Below are positions 1 through 10,274 of a DNA stretch of 64,000 bases, one piece after another (the stretch's first letter is position 1; every line of letters starts with the position of its first letter). The notes below the pieces were generated by a model. It worked only from the letters and a program-made list of their open reading frames with translations, ran no database searches and had not been told where the DNA came from. Source of the DNA: Saccharomyces mikatae IFO 1815 (Eukaryota > Ascomycota > Saccharomycetes > Saccharomycetales > Saccharomycetaceae); assembly GCF_947241705.1 (NCBI RefSeq), contig NC_079265.1, positions 558,001 through 622,000 of the forward strand, in the 5' to 3' direction. The position numbers and the translations under genes were made by a program.

Positions 1-3000
1 ATCCCTTCATGCTCTTGGCGAATGGGAGCAGCTATCACAACTAGCAGCTAGAAAGTGGAAGGTTGCGAAGTTACAAACCAAGAAACTAATAGCTCCTTTG
101 GCTGCTGGTGCAGCATGGGGTTTAGGAGAGTGGGATATGCTTGAACAATACATTGGTGTTATGAAATCTAATTCTCCGGATAAGGAGTTTTTTGACGCAA
201 TATCGTATTTACACAAAAATGATTACGAGGACGCCAGTAAACATATACTAAATGCCAGAGATTTACTTGTCACTGAAATTTCCGCGTTAATCAATGAAAG
301 TTATAATAGAGCCTATAGTGTTATTGTTAGAACCCAAATAATCACAGAATTTGAAGAGATCATCAAATATAAGCAGTTGTCACCTAATTCCGAGAAAAAG
401 CTTCATTATCAAAAGCTTTGGACCAAAAGATTGTTAGGTTGTCAAAAAAATGTTGATTTATGGCAAAGAGTGCTTAGAGTAAGATCATTGGTAATCAAAC
501 CAAAACAAGATTTGCAAATATGGATCAAGTTTGCAAATTTGTGCAGAAAATCTGGTAGAATGAGACTAGCAAAAAAGGCCTTGAATATGCTGCTTGAAGG
601 AGGTAGTGATCCCAATTTACCTAATACAGCCAAAGCTCCCCCACCTGTAGTTTACGCACAACTGAAGTACATTTGGGCTACAGGAGCTTACAAAGAAGCG
701 TTGCACCACTTGATTGGATTCACATCCCGGTTAGCACATGATCTTGGTTTAGATCCAAACAATATGATCGCACAAAGCGTCAAACTATCAAGTGCAAGCA
801 CTGCTCCATATGTTGAAGAATACACAAAGTTACTGGCACGATGTTTCTTGAAGCAGGGTGAATGGAGGATAGCAACTCAGCCGAACTGGAGAAACACAAA
901 TCCGGATGCTATTCTTGGTTCCTATCTTTTGGCGACTCATTTTGATAAAAATTGGTACAAGGCATGGCATAATTGGGCCCTAGCTAATTTTGAAGTAATA
1001 TCTATGGTTCAAGAAGAAACTAAACTAAACGGAAACAAGAATGATGATGATGATGACACGGCGGTTAATAATGATCCTATTCGGCCTGACGGCAGCATCT
1101 TAGGAAGCGGTTCATTAACCATAAATGGAAATAGATATCCATTAGAGCTCATTCAAAGGCACGTTGTTCCAGCTATCAAAGGGTTTTTTCATTCAATATC
1201 TCTATTAGAGTCAAGTTGTTTACAAGACACGTTAAGATTATTAACTCTTCTATTCAACTTTGGTGGTATCAAAGAAGCTTCACAAGCAATGTATGAAGGT
1301 TTTAATTTAATGAAGATTGAAAATTGGCTAGAAGTGTTACCGCAGTTAATTTCACGTATACACCAGCCAGATCCTACAGTAAGTAATTCCCTTTTATCTT
1401 TGCTCTCTGACTTAGGAAAGGCTCACCCACAAGCGCTTGTGTATCCTTTAACTGTTGCAATCAAGTCTGAATCCGTTTCAAGACAAAAAGCAGCTCTTTC
1501 AATAATAGAGAAAATTAGGATCCATAGTCCAGTTCTAGTAAATCAGGCAGAATTAGTCAGTCATGAGTTAATCAGAGTAGCCGTTTTATGGCATGAATTA
1601 TGGTACGAAGGCTTGGAAGATGCAAGTCGACAATTTTTTGTTGAACATAACATAGAAAAGATGTTCGCCACTTTGGAACCTTTACATAAACACCTGAGCA
1701 ATGAGCCTGAAACTTTGAGTGAGGTATCGTTTCAGAAATCATTTGGTAGAGACTTGAACGACGCCTACGAATGGTTGAATAACTACAAAAAGTCTAAAGA
1801 TATTAATAATTTAAATCAAGCTTGGGACATCTATTATAACGTCTTCAGAAAAATAACGCGTCAAATACCACAATTACAGACGTTGGATTTACAACATGTT
1901 TCACCGCAGCTTTTGGCTACCCATGATCTCGAACTAGCCGTTCCTGGAACATATTTTCCGGGAAAACCCACCATTAGAATTGCCAAATTTGAGCCAATGT
2001 TTTCTGTGATTTCTTCGAAGCAAAGACCGAGAAAGTTCTCTATCAAAGGTAGTGATGGGAAGGACTATAAGTATGTGTTGAAAGGGCATGAAGATATAAG
2101 ACAAGATAGCCTTGTTATGCAATTGTTTGGTTTAGTTAACACCCTGCTGAAGAATGATTCAGAGTGTTTCAAGAGACATTTAGACATACAGCAGTACCCA
2201 GCTATTCCACTGTCACCTAAATCGGGGTTGCTGGGGTGGGTACCAAATAGCGACACGTTTCATGTTTTAATCAGAGAACATCGTGATGCCAAAAAAATTC
2301 CATTGAATATTGAGCATTGGGTTATGTTACAAATGGCGCCTGATTATGAGAACTTGACTCTTTTGCAAAAAATTGAAGTATTCACATATGCTTTAGATAA
2401 TACGAAGGGCCAGGATCTCTATAAAATACTATGGTTGAAGAGTAGGTCGTCAGAAACGTGGCTAGAACGTAGAACAACTTACACGAGATCTTTAGCTGTG
2501 ATGTCGATGACTGGTTATATTCTGGGGTTAGGTGATCGTCATCCTAGCAACCTGATGTTAGATAGAATCACCGGTAAAGTTATCCACATTGATTTTGGCG
2601 ATTGTTTTGAGGCCGCCATCTTAAGAGAAAAGTACCCAGAGAAGGTACCGTTTAGATTGACTAGGATGTTAACATACGCAATGGAAGTTAGCGGAATTGA
2701 AGGTAGTTTCCGAATTACGTGTGAGAATGTCATGAGAGTTTTAAGAGATAACAAAGAATCATTAATGGCAATCTTGGAAGCCTTTGCGCTCGATCCTTTA
2801 ATCCACTGGGGCTTTGACTTGCCTCCACAAAAACTTACTGAGCAAACTGGAATTCCTTTGCCAATAATAAACCCTAGCGAACTTTTAAGAAAAGGGGCTA
2901 TTACCGTGGAAGAAGCAGCAAACATGGAGGCGGAACAACAAAATGAAACTAGAAATGCTAGGGCAATGCTTGTTTTAAGACGTATTACAGACAAGCTGAC

Positions 3001-3124
3001 AGGTAACGATATCAAGAGATTCAAAGAATTAGATGTTCCTGAACAGGTTGATAAACTAATCCAACAAGCAACTTCTATTGAAAGACTATGTCAGCATTAC
3101 ATTGGCTGGTGTCCATTTTGGTGA
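1..3124 (+). CDS. TOR1: TOR1 serine/threonine kinase, C-terminal 1040 residues (5' end outside window)
   Basis: Catalytic subunit of TOR complex 1, the rapamycin-sensitive kinase that couples nitrogen supply to growth at the vacuolar and endosomal surface. The reading frame is open from base 2 and ends in TGA at 3122. In order it shows the end of the FAT domain, an acidic Asn/Asp insert near 1030-1080, the FRB domain (about 1562-1860), the PI3K-like kinase domain (about 1990-2890) with GDRHPSN at 2531 and the metal-binding DFG at 2591, and a C-terminal FATC ending in GWCPFW. Counting back from the stop with the family length of 2470 residues, the FRB serine codon at 1625 is Ser1972, the residue changed in classical rapamycin-resistant alleles; it is serine here. 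TOR2 is the only close alternative; the neighbours (YAE1, RFC2) decide for TOR1. Confidence 0.97.
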   Translation, partial: SLHALGEWEQLSQLAARKWKVAKLQTKKLIAPLAAGAAWGLGEWDMLEQYIGVMKSNSPDKEFFDAISYLHKNDYEDASKHILNARDLLVTEISALINESYNRAYSVIVRTQIITEFEEIIKYKQLSPNSEKKLHYQKLWTKRLLGCQKNVDLWQRVLRVRSLVIKPKQDLQIWIKFANLCRKSGRMRLAKKALNMLLEGGSDPNLPNTAKAPPPVVYAQLKYIWATGAYKEALHHLIGFTSRLAHDLGLDPNNMIAQSVKLSSASTAPYVEEYTKLLARCFLKQGEWRIATQPNWRNTNPDAILGSYLLATHFDKNWYKAWHNWALANFEVISMVQEETKLNGNKNDDDDDTAVNNDPIRPDGSILGSGSLTINGNRYPLELIQRHVVPAIKGFFHSISLLESSCLQDTLRLLTLLFNFGGIKEASQAMYEGFNLMKIENWLEVLPQLISRIHQPDPTVSNSLLSLLSDLGKAHPQALVYPLTVAIKSESVSRQKAALSIIEKIRIHSPVLVNQAELVSHELIRVAVLWHELWYEGLEDASRQFFVEHNIEKMFATLEPLHKHLSNEPETLSEVSFQKSFGRDLNDAYEWLNNYKKSKDINNLNQAWDIYYNVFRKITRQIPQLQTLDLQHVSPQLLATHDLELAVPGTYFPGKPTIRIAKFEPMFSVISSKQRPRKFSIKGSDGKDYKYVLKGHEDIRQDSLVMQLFGLVNTLLKNDSECFKRHLDIQQYPAIPLSPKSGLLGWVPNSDTFHVLIREHRDAKKIPLNIEHWVMLQMAPDYENLTLLQKIEVFTYALDNTKGQDLYKILWLKSRSSETWLERRTTYTRSLAVMSMTGYILGLGDRHPSNLMLDRITGKVIHIDFGDCFEAAILREKYPEKVPFRLTRMLTYAMEVSGIEGSFRITCENVMRVLRDNKESLMAILEAFALDPLIHWGFDLPPQKLTEQTGIPLPIINPSELLRKGAITVEEAANMEAEQQNETRNARAMLVLRRITDKLTGNDIKRFKELDVPEQVDKLIQQATSIERLCQHYIGWCPFW

Positions 3125-3259
3125 AAATGGCATTATTTAAGTTTTTATCTCTTGTTTTTATCTACTATTTATTTTTTCTGTATCATGCATTTGTATACAT
3201 AAGTAAGTATTGTGTATTATTGTTATTTTGTGTTGAACTGTCTACAGTGTAAAAAGGAA

Positions 3260-3271
3260 GGGGGGGGGGGG
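3260..3271 (+). repeat. Homopolymer tract of 12 G
   Basis: An uninterrupted run of 12 G lies in the short convergent gap between the TOR1 stop and the YAE1 stop. Such a tract is prone to slippage and sequencing error, so its exact length is uncertain. Confidence 0.8.
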
Positions 3272-3309
3272 TATAAACTTGTGAAGCTGACCTGGGTGCA
3301 AAGAGTCGA

Positions 3310-3732
3310 TTAAACAGGAGATACATGGTACTTTTCACAATAAATATTAGCAATATCTGTCCATTTTGTTATTAGTGGATGTTTTTTTTGCAAATCGAAG
3401 TTTTGATCAAATATTGACTTGCTAAGCACCTTATTAATACGTAATTCTTTCTGAGCGTCGAGGTATGCCTTACTGAGCTCTTCGTCTTCATTGCCAAAAC
3501 GTGTGCATAGACCAAGTAAAATACCCATAATTGCACCAACTTGTCTTCCCAACTTGGCGCCAGTGGGAAAACCATCATTGAAACCTTCTTGCAGCTTCTC
3601 TTCTTTGGAACTCACTATTCCGTCTAAATAACCTCTTTTGTTATGCTTTTCTCTTAGTTTCACTAAATCTTGAGATCCTTCAGTTTCAATATCGCTATCT
3701 GATGCCCATACATCACCCCAAGTATTTAACAT
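3310..3732 (-). CDS. YAE1: Yae1, adaptor for Fe-S cluster loading of Rli1
   Basis: Small essential protein of 140 residues (141 in S. cerevisiae). With Lto1 it recruits the cytosolic Fe-S targeting complex to the ABC protein Rli1, which is needed for ribosome recycling and biogenesis. The diagnostic part is a run of regularly spaced glycines at residues about 49-74 (GFNDGFPTGAKLG followed by GAIMGILLG), the deca-GX3 motif of the family. The N-terminus is acidic and holds the conserved Trp-rich WGDVWASDSD stretch. Convergent with TOR1 and divergent from RFC2; the 196-bp gap to RFC2 must hold both promoters. Confidence 0.93.
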   Translation of the reverse strand: MLNTWGDVWASDSDIETEGSQDLVKLREKHNKRGYLDGIVSSKEEKLQEGFNDGFPTGAKLGRQVGAIMGILLGLCTRFGNEDEELSKAYLDAQKELRINKVLSKSIFDQNFDLQKKHPLITKWTDIANIYCEKYHVSPV

Positions 3733-3928
3733 AGCTCTATATACTCATACTGTTCCTTTTAAATCTATCTTAATATGAAACCTCACTCATCGATATTTTT
3801 GAGTTTTTCGTCTCGCTCATTTCAAAACTAATCAAAAAGTAACTCAGACAAACATGCCAAATGCTCGAAAAGAAATAACATAAAAGAATAGCTAGCAATA
3901 CTAAGGAAGGCGTCTACAATCAATTCCA

Positions 3929-4990
3929 ATGTTTGAAGGGTTTGGTCCAAATAAGAAACGTAAAACGTCGAAGTTAGCCACAGAGCAATCTTTAGCACAA
4001 CAACCTTGGGTTGAAAAATACAGGCCTAAAAACCTAGATGAAGTGACAGCTCAGGATCATGCGGTTACAGTTTTGAAAAAAACCTTAAAGTCAGCTAACC
4101 TACCACATATGTTGTTTTATGGCCCCCCAGGAACAGGTAAAACGTCCACCATATTAGCACTGACTAAAGAACTATATGGTCCAGAATTGATGAAGTCAAG
4201 AATACTAGAATTGAATGCTTCTGACGAACGTGGTATCTCTATTGTGAGAGAGAAAGTAAAAAACTTCGCAAGATTGACAGTATCTAAGCCTAGCAAACAT
4301 GACTTGGAGAACTATCCATGTCCACCATATAAGATAATTATCCTTGATGAAGCCGATTCAATGACAGCTGACGCACAAAGTGCACTGCGTAGAACTATGG
4401 AAACATATTCAGGTGTAACGAGGTTCTGTTTGATTTGTAATTATGTCACAAGAATTATTGACCCGTTAGCATCACGTTGTTCCAAATTTAGATTCAAAGC
4501 TCTAGATGCAAACAACGCCATTGACCGTTTAAGATACATCAGCGAGCAAGAAAATGTTAACTGTGAAGACGGAGTACTGGAAGGAATCTTGGACATCTCA
4601 GCAGGTGACTTAAGGAGAGGTATTACGTTATTACAATCTGCTTCCAAAAGAGCACAATATTTGGGCGATGGTAAAAACATAACTTCGGCACAAGTAGAAG
4701 AATTAGCTGGCGTGGTACCTCATGAAATTCTAATAGAAATTATTAATAAAGTCAAAAGTGGTGATTTTGATGAAATTAATAAATACGTGAATACCTTCAT
4801 GAAGAGTGGTTGGTCTGCTGCTTCAGTAGTAAACCAATTGCATGAATATTACATCACCAACGATAGTTTTGATACGAATTTCAAGAATCAAATATCATGG
4901 TTACTGTTCACTACAGATTCTAAGTTGAACAATGGTACGAACGAGCACATCCAATTATTGAACTTACTAGTTAAAATATCTCAACTCTAA
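3929..4990 (+). CDS. RFC2: Rfc2, small subunit of replication factor C clamp loader
   Basis: AAA+ ATPase subunit of the RFC complex that loads PCNA onto primer-template DNA; also shared by the Rad24, Ctf18 and Elg1 alternative loaders. Length of 353 residues equals the S. cerevisiae protein. Walker A GPPGTGKT is at residues 65-72, Walker B with DEAD at 140-143, sensor-1 region NYVTRIIDP around 171-179, and the RFC-specific arginine-finger motif SRC at 182-184. The C-terminal third is the helical collar domain that joins the pentamer. Start chosen at the first ATG, which gives the family-typical MFEGFGP start before the PWVEKYRP box at about residues 26-33. Confidence 0.97.
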   Translation: MFEGFGPNKKRKTSKLATEQSLAQQPWVEKYRPKNLDEVTAQDHAVTVLKKTLKSANLPHMLFYGPPGTGKTSTILALTKELYGPELMKSRILELNASDERGISIVREKVKNFARLTVSKPSKHDLENYPCPPYKIIILDEADSMTADAQSALRRTMETYSGVTRFCLICNYVTRIIDPLASRCSKFRFKALDANNAIDRLRYISEQENVNCEDGVLEGILDISAGDLRRGITLLQSASKRAQYLGDGKNITSAQVEELAGVVPHEILIEIINKVKSGDFDEINKYVNTFMKSGWSAASVVNQLHEYYITNDSFDTNFKNQISWLLFTTDSKLNNGTNEHIQLLNLLVKISQL

Positions 4991-5083
4991 TATGCAGGCA
5001 TCTTTATATAGTATCATATAGAGGCAACATAAAGTGATAATAAAAAAAATCTATCTATAATCCTCATCTTCAAGGTAGCACTA

Positions 5084-5677
5084 CTAAAAGTCGTTTTGGT
5101 ACAAATACTCTTTGAATTGAGCGAAGGCTTTACCACGATGAGAAATAGCATTCTTTGCATCCTTGGTCATTTCCGCATATGTCAAACCATTGCTATCAAA
5201 GGGTTCGAAGATTGAATCCCAGCCGAATGTGGTTGGACCCCGGCTTGAGACTATTCTACCCTTTGTAATTCCTTGAAAGAAGTGATATTCACCCTGGGAA
5301 TCCGCAAAGCAAATGGTGGTAACAGCCTCGGCTTTTTTATTTTCGAAAGGTTCCAACATTTTAACAATCTTATCCAATCCCATACTCTTTAAAAACCATT
5401 TGATGTAAGCGCCTGGTAAGCCATTAAACTCGTCAAAGCTTAATGCAGTGTCTTCTACGAACACCGGTTTACCCTCTCCCAAGGCGGCAACAGCTTGCTT
5501 ACCCTTGGCTAACGCAATCGCTTTCAGATCGGTGTCCTGCAATTCTTCAAGGTCTAATGCTTCGTTGACTAAATGAATGGTTTTATCGTTACTATCAACA
5601 TCCTGCGTTAAGATTGACTGCACTTCCTTTAATTTGTTGGCGTTACCAGTGACAAACACGATTTCGTTGTTATTCAT
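5084..5677 (-). CDS. HAM1: Ham1, inosine/xanthosine triphosphate pyrophosphatase
   Basis: Hydrolyses ITP, XTP and their deoxy forms, and modified purine triphosphates such as 6-N-hydroxylaminopurine nucleotides, to monophosphates, keeping them out of DNA and RNA. 197 residues, the same as in S. cerevisiae. The substrate-binding motif TGNANK is at residues 10-15 and the purine-recognition SHR box at 179-181, both typical of the RdgB/Ham1 family. Convergent with RFC2, whose stop lies about 90 bp away. Confidence 0.96.
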   Translation of the reverse strand: MNNNEIVFVTGNANKLKEVQSILTQDVDSNDKTIHLVNEALDLEELQDTDLKAIALAKGKQAVAALGEGKPVFVEDTALSFDEFNGLPGAYIKWFLKSMGLDKIVKMLEPFENKKAEAVTTICFADSQGEYHFFQGITKGRIVSSRGPTTFGWDSIFEPFDSNGLTYAEMTKDAKNAISHRGKAFAQFKEYLYQNDF

Positions 5678-5893
5678 ACTGTTGCTGTTCTCTTTTGTAT
5701 GTATATGTGTGCCTCTCTTGCCTTCGATGCAAAAACTGAAAGCTGAGAGAAGTTTGAGATAATTTTGACAATAAATAATTTTTTGTTATCTGATATATTT
5801 GTATATATAAGATGTGGCGGGTTCTGAAAAATATAAAATACAAGGCTACATAAATGATTGTTATTATTATTCGTATTAATGATGCTAATACTT

Positions 5894-6871
5894 TTAATTA
5901 GCAGTTGGAGCGTATTCTAGTTCGTTACTGTTTTCATAATCGTACATGTCTAGGGCAACGATACAAGATTCTCTGACAACATCAACTTCATCGTTAAGGT
6001 ACGATTTCAAGACGTTGACAACTTCTGGAGATGCAATGGCACCCAAGGCTTCAGCCGCTTCGTGCCTAACCATTGGAGCTTCTTCCTTTCTGCCCAAAAC
6101 TTCAATCAAACTTGGAACAGCAGCGGGACTACCTATTTGACCAAAAACGTAGGCAATTTCATGCTTGAAAAGAGAAGATTCTGCACTGAAACCAGTAGCT
6201 AAGGCCAAGACTGCTTCATCAGTACCGATATCCCTCAGTCTGAACATAGCCCTGTACCTTTGGAACAAAGGTTGTTTAGGGTCATTCAATAGGGCCTGTA
6301 GTTCCGGGATACTAGCATCTTTGTCCAATGGTAGAGGTGGAGCTGGATCAATGCTTGAATATAAGGATTGCTGCAAGCTTTCCTTATCTTTGGCACCACC
6401 ATGGGTCCAGTTAATTCTATTGATGGCCAATTCACAGGTTTCTCTAACAGCAACATGTGGATCCTCTTTAGCAGCTCTATTTAAGTCATCCAAGGAATTC
6501 TTGTCACCCAGGGCACCTAAAGCCTCAGCAGCTTCATGCCTCACCATTGGTTCTTGATTTTGGTCCAACATAACTTGTCTTAGAGTTGGAGCAGCGTCCA
6601 AATTCTTGGTTTGGCCCAAAACGTACGCGACTTCATGCTTCAACAACTCAGACTTATCGTTGACAAAGGATTCGGCAATGTATTCAATAGCCTTCTTGGC
6701 TTCTTCTGGCTTAGTGGCAAATTCTTCAGCAACTGTCTTCAAGTTGAAAAGAGCTCTAAACCTGTTGGCCAGCACAGTTTTGCCGGACTTGTTAACTAAG
6801 ATATCTCTTAGTTGTTCTAAAGTACATTCATCGACGTTTTCTTGGAAATGCTTTTCAAAGTTGGTGGACAT
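5894..6871 (-). CDS. LIA1: Lia1, deoxyhypusine hydroxylase
   Basis: Di-iron enzyme that completes hypusine synthesis on eIF5A by hydroxylating deoxyhypusine. It consists of two similar halves of HEAT-like repeats joined by a linker; each half offers two His-Glu metal-ligand pairs, here at residues 79-80, 112-113, 237-238 and 270-271, all intact. I chose the ATG at 6871 (325 residues, as in S. cerevisiae, starting MSTNFEKH). The frame is open upstream for 15 more codons to another ATG at 6916, but that extension is Lys-rich and not family-like. Confidence 0.95.
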   Translation of the reverse strand: MSTNFEKHFQENVDECTLEQLRDILVNKSGKTVLANRFRALFNLKTVAEEFATKPEEAKKAIEYIAESFVNDKSELLKHEVAYVLGQTKNLDAAPTLRQVMLDQNQEPMVRHEAAEALGALGDKNSLDDLNRAAKEDPHVAVRETCELAINRINWTHGGAKDKESLQQSLYSSIDPAPPLPLDKDASIPELQALLNDPKQPLFQRYRAMFRLRDIGTDEAVLALATGFSAESSLFKHEIAYVFGQIGSPAAVPSLIEVLGRKEEAPMVRHEAAEALGAIASPEVVNVLKSYLNDEVDVVRESCIVALDMYDYENSNELEYAPTAN

Positions 6872-7229
6872 TGTTTTTTTTTCTTTCTTGCGTGCGTATT
6901 TAGCAAAAACTATCACTTATGGAAATGAAATGTAGACCTATTGTCAGATACACACGTATATCTACTACATTTACCTTATGTAATTTATATGATAAAAACT
7001 TTTCAGCTCATCGAGAAAATTTTTCCTTTTTCCCACGCAGAAATAAAAAAAAAAAATTTCTTTTTCAGTTTCTCACTGCATTCTACGGGGATTTCTGTGG
7101 GAGGGACCAGCTCTATTGTTCGAAAGGTAATAAACATGAGAGTTTATCTGACGTTCGTATTTGCAATTCAATTGTCTTTTTTTTCTGCGGGTCGAACGAT
7201 CACCGAGCCAAAGGATCATACGTAGTTAT
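6872..7229. other. LIA1 promoter and NPA3 3' region
   Basis: Gap of 358 bp. It holds a poly-A stretch near 7047 and short overlapping plus-strand frames. S. cerevisiae carries a dubious ORF (YJR071W) at this place; I see no sign of real coding sequence here. Confidence 0.6.
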
Positions 7230-8405
7230 TTAGTTTCTAATATACTTAGCGATATTTTCCGCAGTTTCGCTACTGGCCGTTTTTCCTACTTGCTGCATAG
7301 CTTCCTGGTATCTTCTTTGGAGGTCTGGAGCCGAGTTCTCGTTGACCTCGCCTTTGGTTCTTTCTTCGCCTGGGAATGTATATTCCCTCTCAACGCCTTC
7401 GTCCTCATCCCTATCTACAAGGCCATCATTGGCATCCTCTTCAAGATCACTGATGGCATCTATGCTGTCGTTGTCGTTGTCACTGGCGGTTTTGTTTGCA
7501 GCAGGGCCGTTCTTGTCGTTTAGACCGAGGTCCTTCATCAGCCCATTCAATGATTTTTGCTTTCTCATCTCTTCCTTCTTCTTTTTTAGGTTCAAAGCTT
7601 TTTCACGTTCTTGCTTATAGTATTGGTCATATTCATCAACCTTCTTATCTACACATTGCATAAATTCGTCAAATCCGTCGCCGGTGAAGCTGGAGACACC
7701 CACGACATCGAGTTGAGAATAGAATTCTTCTAGCATTAGCGACATCGAGTTGACTAATGAGCTCATGTAGCCGGAACCTAGCCCATTATCACCATTTAAG
7801 TCTTGATCATCCTTGATGGCTGCTTGGAAACTTTCAAAATCTGTCATCCACTCCTTAGCAAAATCTGCCTTGCACACATCGGTCTTGTTAAAAACAACAA
7901 TCATGGGTAGCTTGGTCTTATACAGAATAGAACAGGCATATAGCATGTTACTCATGAATGTGGTTGGAGACGAGTTTCTAGGTGTATCCACGATATATGC
8001 AATCACTGTGGGAAAGCTGGAGGCAAAAGATTCGGTGATAATCGCACCAGATGCGCTCCAAACAAAACATTCAATCTGCCCCGGGGTGTCGATGATACAG
8101 TTTTCAAACTTGTCCCGTTTCTGTTCCACCAACTTGATCACTTGATCAATCTTGGTACTGAATAGGTTTAGACTGGTGACGATGGCACCGTTGGGTCCTA
8201 ACTGGTAGTTCTCCATCACTTTCTTGTACTTGATCGAGTCTCTGATATCAATGTTGGCACCATATGGGACTCTCAACACTGCAGGATCGAGATTGATTAC
8301 GTATGGTGGGGTCTTCTCTGCTCTCAAGTGGGAATTCAACCTCTGCATGAACGTTGTTTTGCCGGATCCGGCCATCCCAATACATATAATCGTACTCAAA
8401 GTCAT
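7230..8405 (-). CDS. NPA3: Npa3/Gpn1, GPN-loop GTPase for RNA polymerase II nuclear import
   Basis: Essential cytoplasmic GTPase that helps assemble and import RNA polymerase II. P-loop GMAGSGKTT at residues 10-18, the family-defining GPN tripeptide at 70-72, and G3 motif DTPGQIE at about 107-112 are intact. A guanine-recognition NKTD follows near residue 172. The last 120 residues are charged and low in complexity (Lys-rich, then Asp/Glu-rich), as in the yeast orthologue. Length of 391 residues is slightly above the 385 I remember for S. cerevisiae, with the difference most likely in this tail. Confidence 0.95.
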   Translation of the reverse strand: MTLSTIICIGMAGSGKTTFMQRLNSHLRAEKTPPYVINLDPAVLRVPYGANIDIRDSIKYKKVMENYQLGPNGAIVTSLNLFSTKIDQVIKLVEQKRDKFENCIIDTPGQIECFVWSASGAIITESFASSFPTVIAYIVDTPRNSSPTTFMSNMLYACSILYKTKLPMIVVFNKTDVCKADFAKEWMTDFESFQAAIKDDQDLNGDNGLGSGYMSSLVNSMSLMLEEFYSQLDVVGVSSFTGDGFDEFMQCVDKKVDEYDQYYKQEREKALNLKKKKEEMRKQKSLNGLMKDLGLNDKNGPAANKTASDNDNDSIDAISDLEEDANDGLVDRDEDEGVEREYTFPGEERTKGEVNENSAPDLQRRYQEAMQQVGKTASSETAENIAKYIRN

Positions 8406-8622
8406 TCTTATCGTGTTCTTGGTACTCCTTGAGCGTTGAAAATAAATATATATGTATATGTACGTTTGTCTTTGTACACTATACGCTCTCAGTGTTCCTA
8501 GCTAAATAGAGCATCGCATTAAAATTTTTCTCCATTTCCGCGAAGAAATTGCTTATAGAGCTATAGAGGGAAATAGTAATTATATAGGCTTCTCAACATG
8601 ATAAAATACACACAAAGACCGC

Positions 8623-9243
8623 TTACACATTCTTTTTGGCCTTGTCACGGTTAGCATAGATCATGGCGGTGAACGGCTCTTCCCAACGGAGAGCAATCTT
8701 GTACATGAAGTAAACTAGGGCAGAAACAACCAATCCGGCAGGCTTTCCCTTGTAGAGGGCCATACCCAGGAAGGACAAAGTAGAACCCTGGTACATGGGG
8801 TTGTCGGACACATTGAAGGGGAAGCCAGTGACTCTCTCGTCCATGAGAATGCCGAAGTAGTCACCCAAGTACGTACCTGTAATGCCAAGTTTGTACATGG
8901 AACTCAAAACAAGCACTTGGCCCACAACAAAGAGGGCCACGCCCAGCTTGGTCCAGTTTCCCCCAGTGATCAAAGAACACGTAGACTGTTCACGCAATGC
9001 AGACTCGTATATCATGTCTCTGATGATACCTAAAGAAAAAATGGTAGCTGCCAACATGTAGCAGCCCTTTTTGGCCCCACCACACATCTTGGTAAGAGAA
9101 TGCGTATGATATTCGATCCTGGCAACGATGTTCCAGAAGATAGGGTTGAACATCGTACATATGATGGCCAACTGAAATTTGGAAGATTGGAAATCGACAC
9201 TGTGGACGAGTTGCTGGATGATTTCTTGCACTGACTCCTTCAT
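8623..9243 (-). CDS. OPI3: Opi3, phospholipid N-methyltransferase
   Basis: ER membrane enzyme that performs the last two methylations from phosphatidyl-monomethylethanolamine to phosphatidylcholine with S-adenosylmethionine. 206 residues as in S. cerevisiae, with several hydrophobic membrane segments and the C-terminal PEMT-family motif region containing RWEEPF. Divergent from MOG1; two CATGTG-type E-boxes in the shared gap fit the known inositol-choline control of OPI3. Confidence 0.96.
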   Translation of the reverse strand: MKESVQEIIQQLVHSVDFQSSKFQLAIICTMFNPIFWNIVARIEYHTHSLTKMCGGAKKGCYMLAATIFSLGIIRDMIYESALREQSTCSLITGGNWTKLGVALFVVGQVLVLSSMYKLGITGTYLGDYFGILMDERVTGFPFNVSDNPMYQGSTLSFLGMALYKGKPAGLVVSALVYFMYKIALRWEEPFTAMIYANRDKAKKNV

Positions 9244-9386
9244 CTTTGGACTACGTTATTCTTGCTGTCTCCAGTTCCTGTTTGTAATCTTTCCAACTGG
9301 AAGCTACTGTTCTAAAGTTGTGCTTTTCTTATAAAGATCCCTTATTCAGTGGATATTGCAGTGGTAGTGAATAGAAAGCAACGATG

Positions 9387-9392
9387 CATGTG
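9387..9392 (+). promoter_or_regulatory. Candidate UAS-INO E-box (CATGTG) upstream of OPI3
   Basis: CATGTG is the invariant core of the Ino2/Ino4 element. It lies 144 bp upstream of the OPI3 start in the shared OPI3/MOG1 promoter. The bases flanking the core do not match the full decamer consensus, so the call rests on core and context. Confidence 0.4.
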
Positions 9393-9451
9393 TGGGTTTG
9401 CATATGAAGATTGAAAAGAGCCTCTTGTATTTTGTAACCGGTGTAACTTTC

Positions 9452-9457
9452 CACATG
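9452..9457 (-). promoter_or_regulatory. Second candidate UAS-INO E-box (CATGTG on minus strand) upstream of OPI3
   Basis: CACATG on the plus strand, so the core reads CATGTG in the OPI3 direction about 210 bp upstream of the OPI3 start. It falls in sequence that is annotated as MOG1 coding in S. cerevisiae but is not in frame with MOG1 here. Confidence 0.4.
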
Positions 9458-9494
9458 CACTCTCAATGCCACCTACCCTGGTCATCAAGGAAGG

Positions 9495-10061
9495 ATGAGC
9501 AACAAGGAAGTCGAGTTATACGGGGGTGCCATCACTACGGTTGTTCCACCCGGGTTTATGGACGCTTCTACTCTGAGAGAGGTTCCTGATACGCAAGAGG
9601 TATACGTCAATTCCCGTCGCGATACAGAAGAATTTGGAGATGGGCTATCCACCAACGAAAGCATCATCGTGGATCTATTGGAAACAGTCGCCAAGAACGA
9701 TTTGACGGAGGCTTGGAAGTTCCATGTGGAGGACCTCACCGAAATGAACGGAACCACCAAGTGGGAAGCTTTGCAAGAAGACATTATCGAGCAAGGGACT
9801 AAGCTTACCGGACTCGTTATGGAAGTGGCAAACAAGTGGGGGAAACAAGATTTGGCACAGACTGTTGTCATTGCCGTGGCGTTGATCAGGCTGTCCCAGT
9901 TTGATACGGATGTGGTCATCTCCATCAATGTACCTTTGACGAAGGAGGAGGCCTCGCAAGCAAGCACTAAAGAAGTGCCTCCAAGATGCCATGATGTCTA
10001 CCGGTTGTTGCAAGAAATGGTTGAGAAGTTCCACATTGTAGATGCCTCACTCTTTGCATGA
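9495..10061 (+). CDS. MOG1: Mog1, Ran GTPase-binding nuclear import factor
   Basis: Small nuclear protein that binds Ran (Gsp1) and stimulates nucleotide release, supporting nuclear protein import. 188 residues from the ATG at 9495, beginning MSNKEVELYGGA, which is the start of the conserved Mog1 fold. The S. cerevisiae annotation as I remember it is about 218 residues and begins upstream with MKIEK. The same MKIEK codons exist here at 9404 but are one base out of frame with the main ORF, and that frame ends near 9589. I therefore use the 9495 start. Divergent from OPI3. Confidence 0.92.
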   Translation: MSNKEVELYGGAITTVVPPGFMDASTLREVPDTQEVYVNSRRDTEEFGDGLSTNESIIVDLLETVAKNDLTEAWKFHVEDLTEMNGTTKWEALQEDIIEQGTKLTGLVMEVANKWGKQDLAQTVVIAVALIRLSQFDTDVVISINVPLTKEEASQASTKEVPPRCHDVYRLLQEMVEKFHIVDASLFA

Positions 10062-10274
10062 GCTGTCTAAAAAATTCAGTAATATATAATATCACCTTTT
10101 TTAGTACCAGTATATAGCGTAGGATACATGTTTTTTCCGATAAGTATAACAACTTTTCCTAACAGCGAAGAAAAGTGAAAAAAAGAACAGTAAACATACT
10201 TGACAAATTTTCTTTTATTTTTGAACGTTTTATCACAAAGAATAGTAACTGTATTGGGGAAACGGTGGAGAACG

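Noticed and set aside
5894-6936. Long antisense frames over LIA1 (plus strand) and similar antisense frames over MIR1, GRR1, JSN1 and BIR1
   Set aside because: They are shadows caused by biased codon use of the real genes on the other strand.
6919-7233. Plus-strand frames of 94-104 codons between LIA1 and NPA3 (place of the S. cerevisiae dubious ORF YJR071W)
   Set aside because: Two frames overlap each other, contain poly-Lys/Phe runs from A/T tracts and show no protein-like composition.
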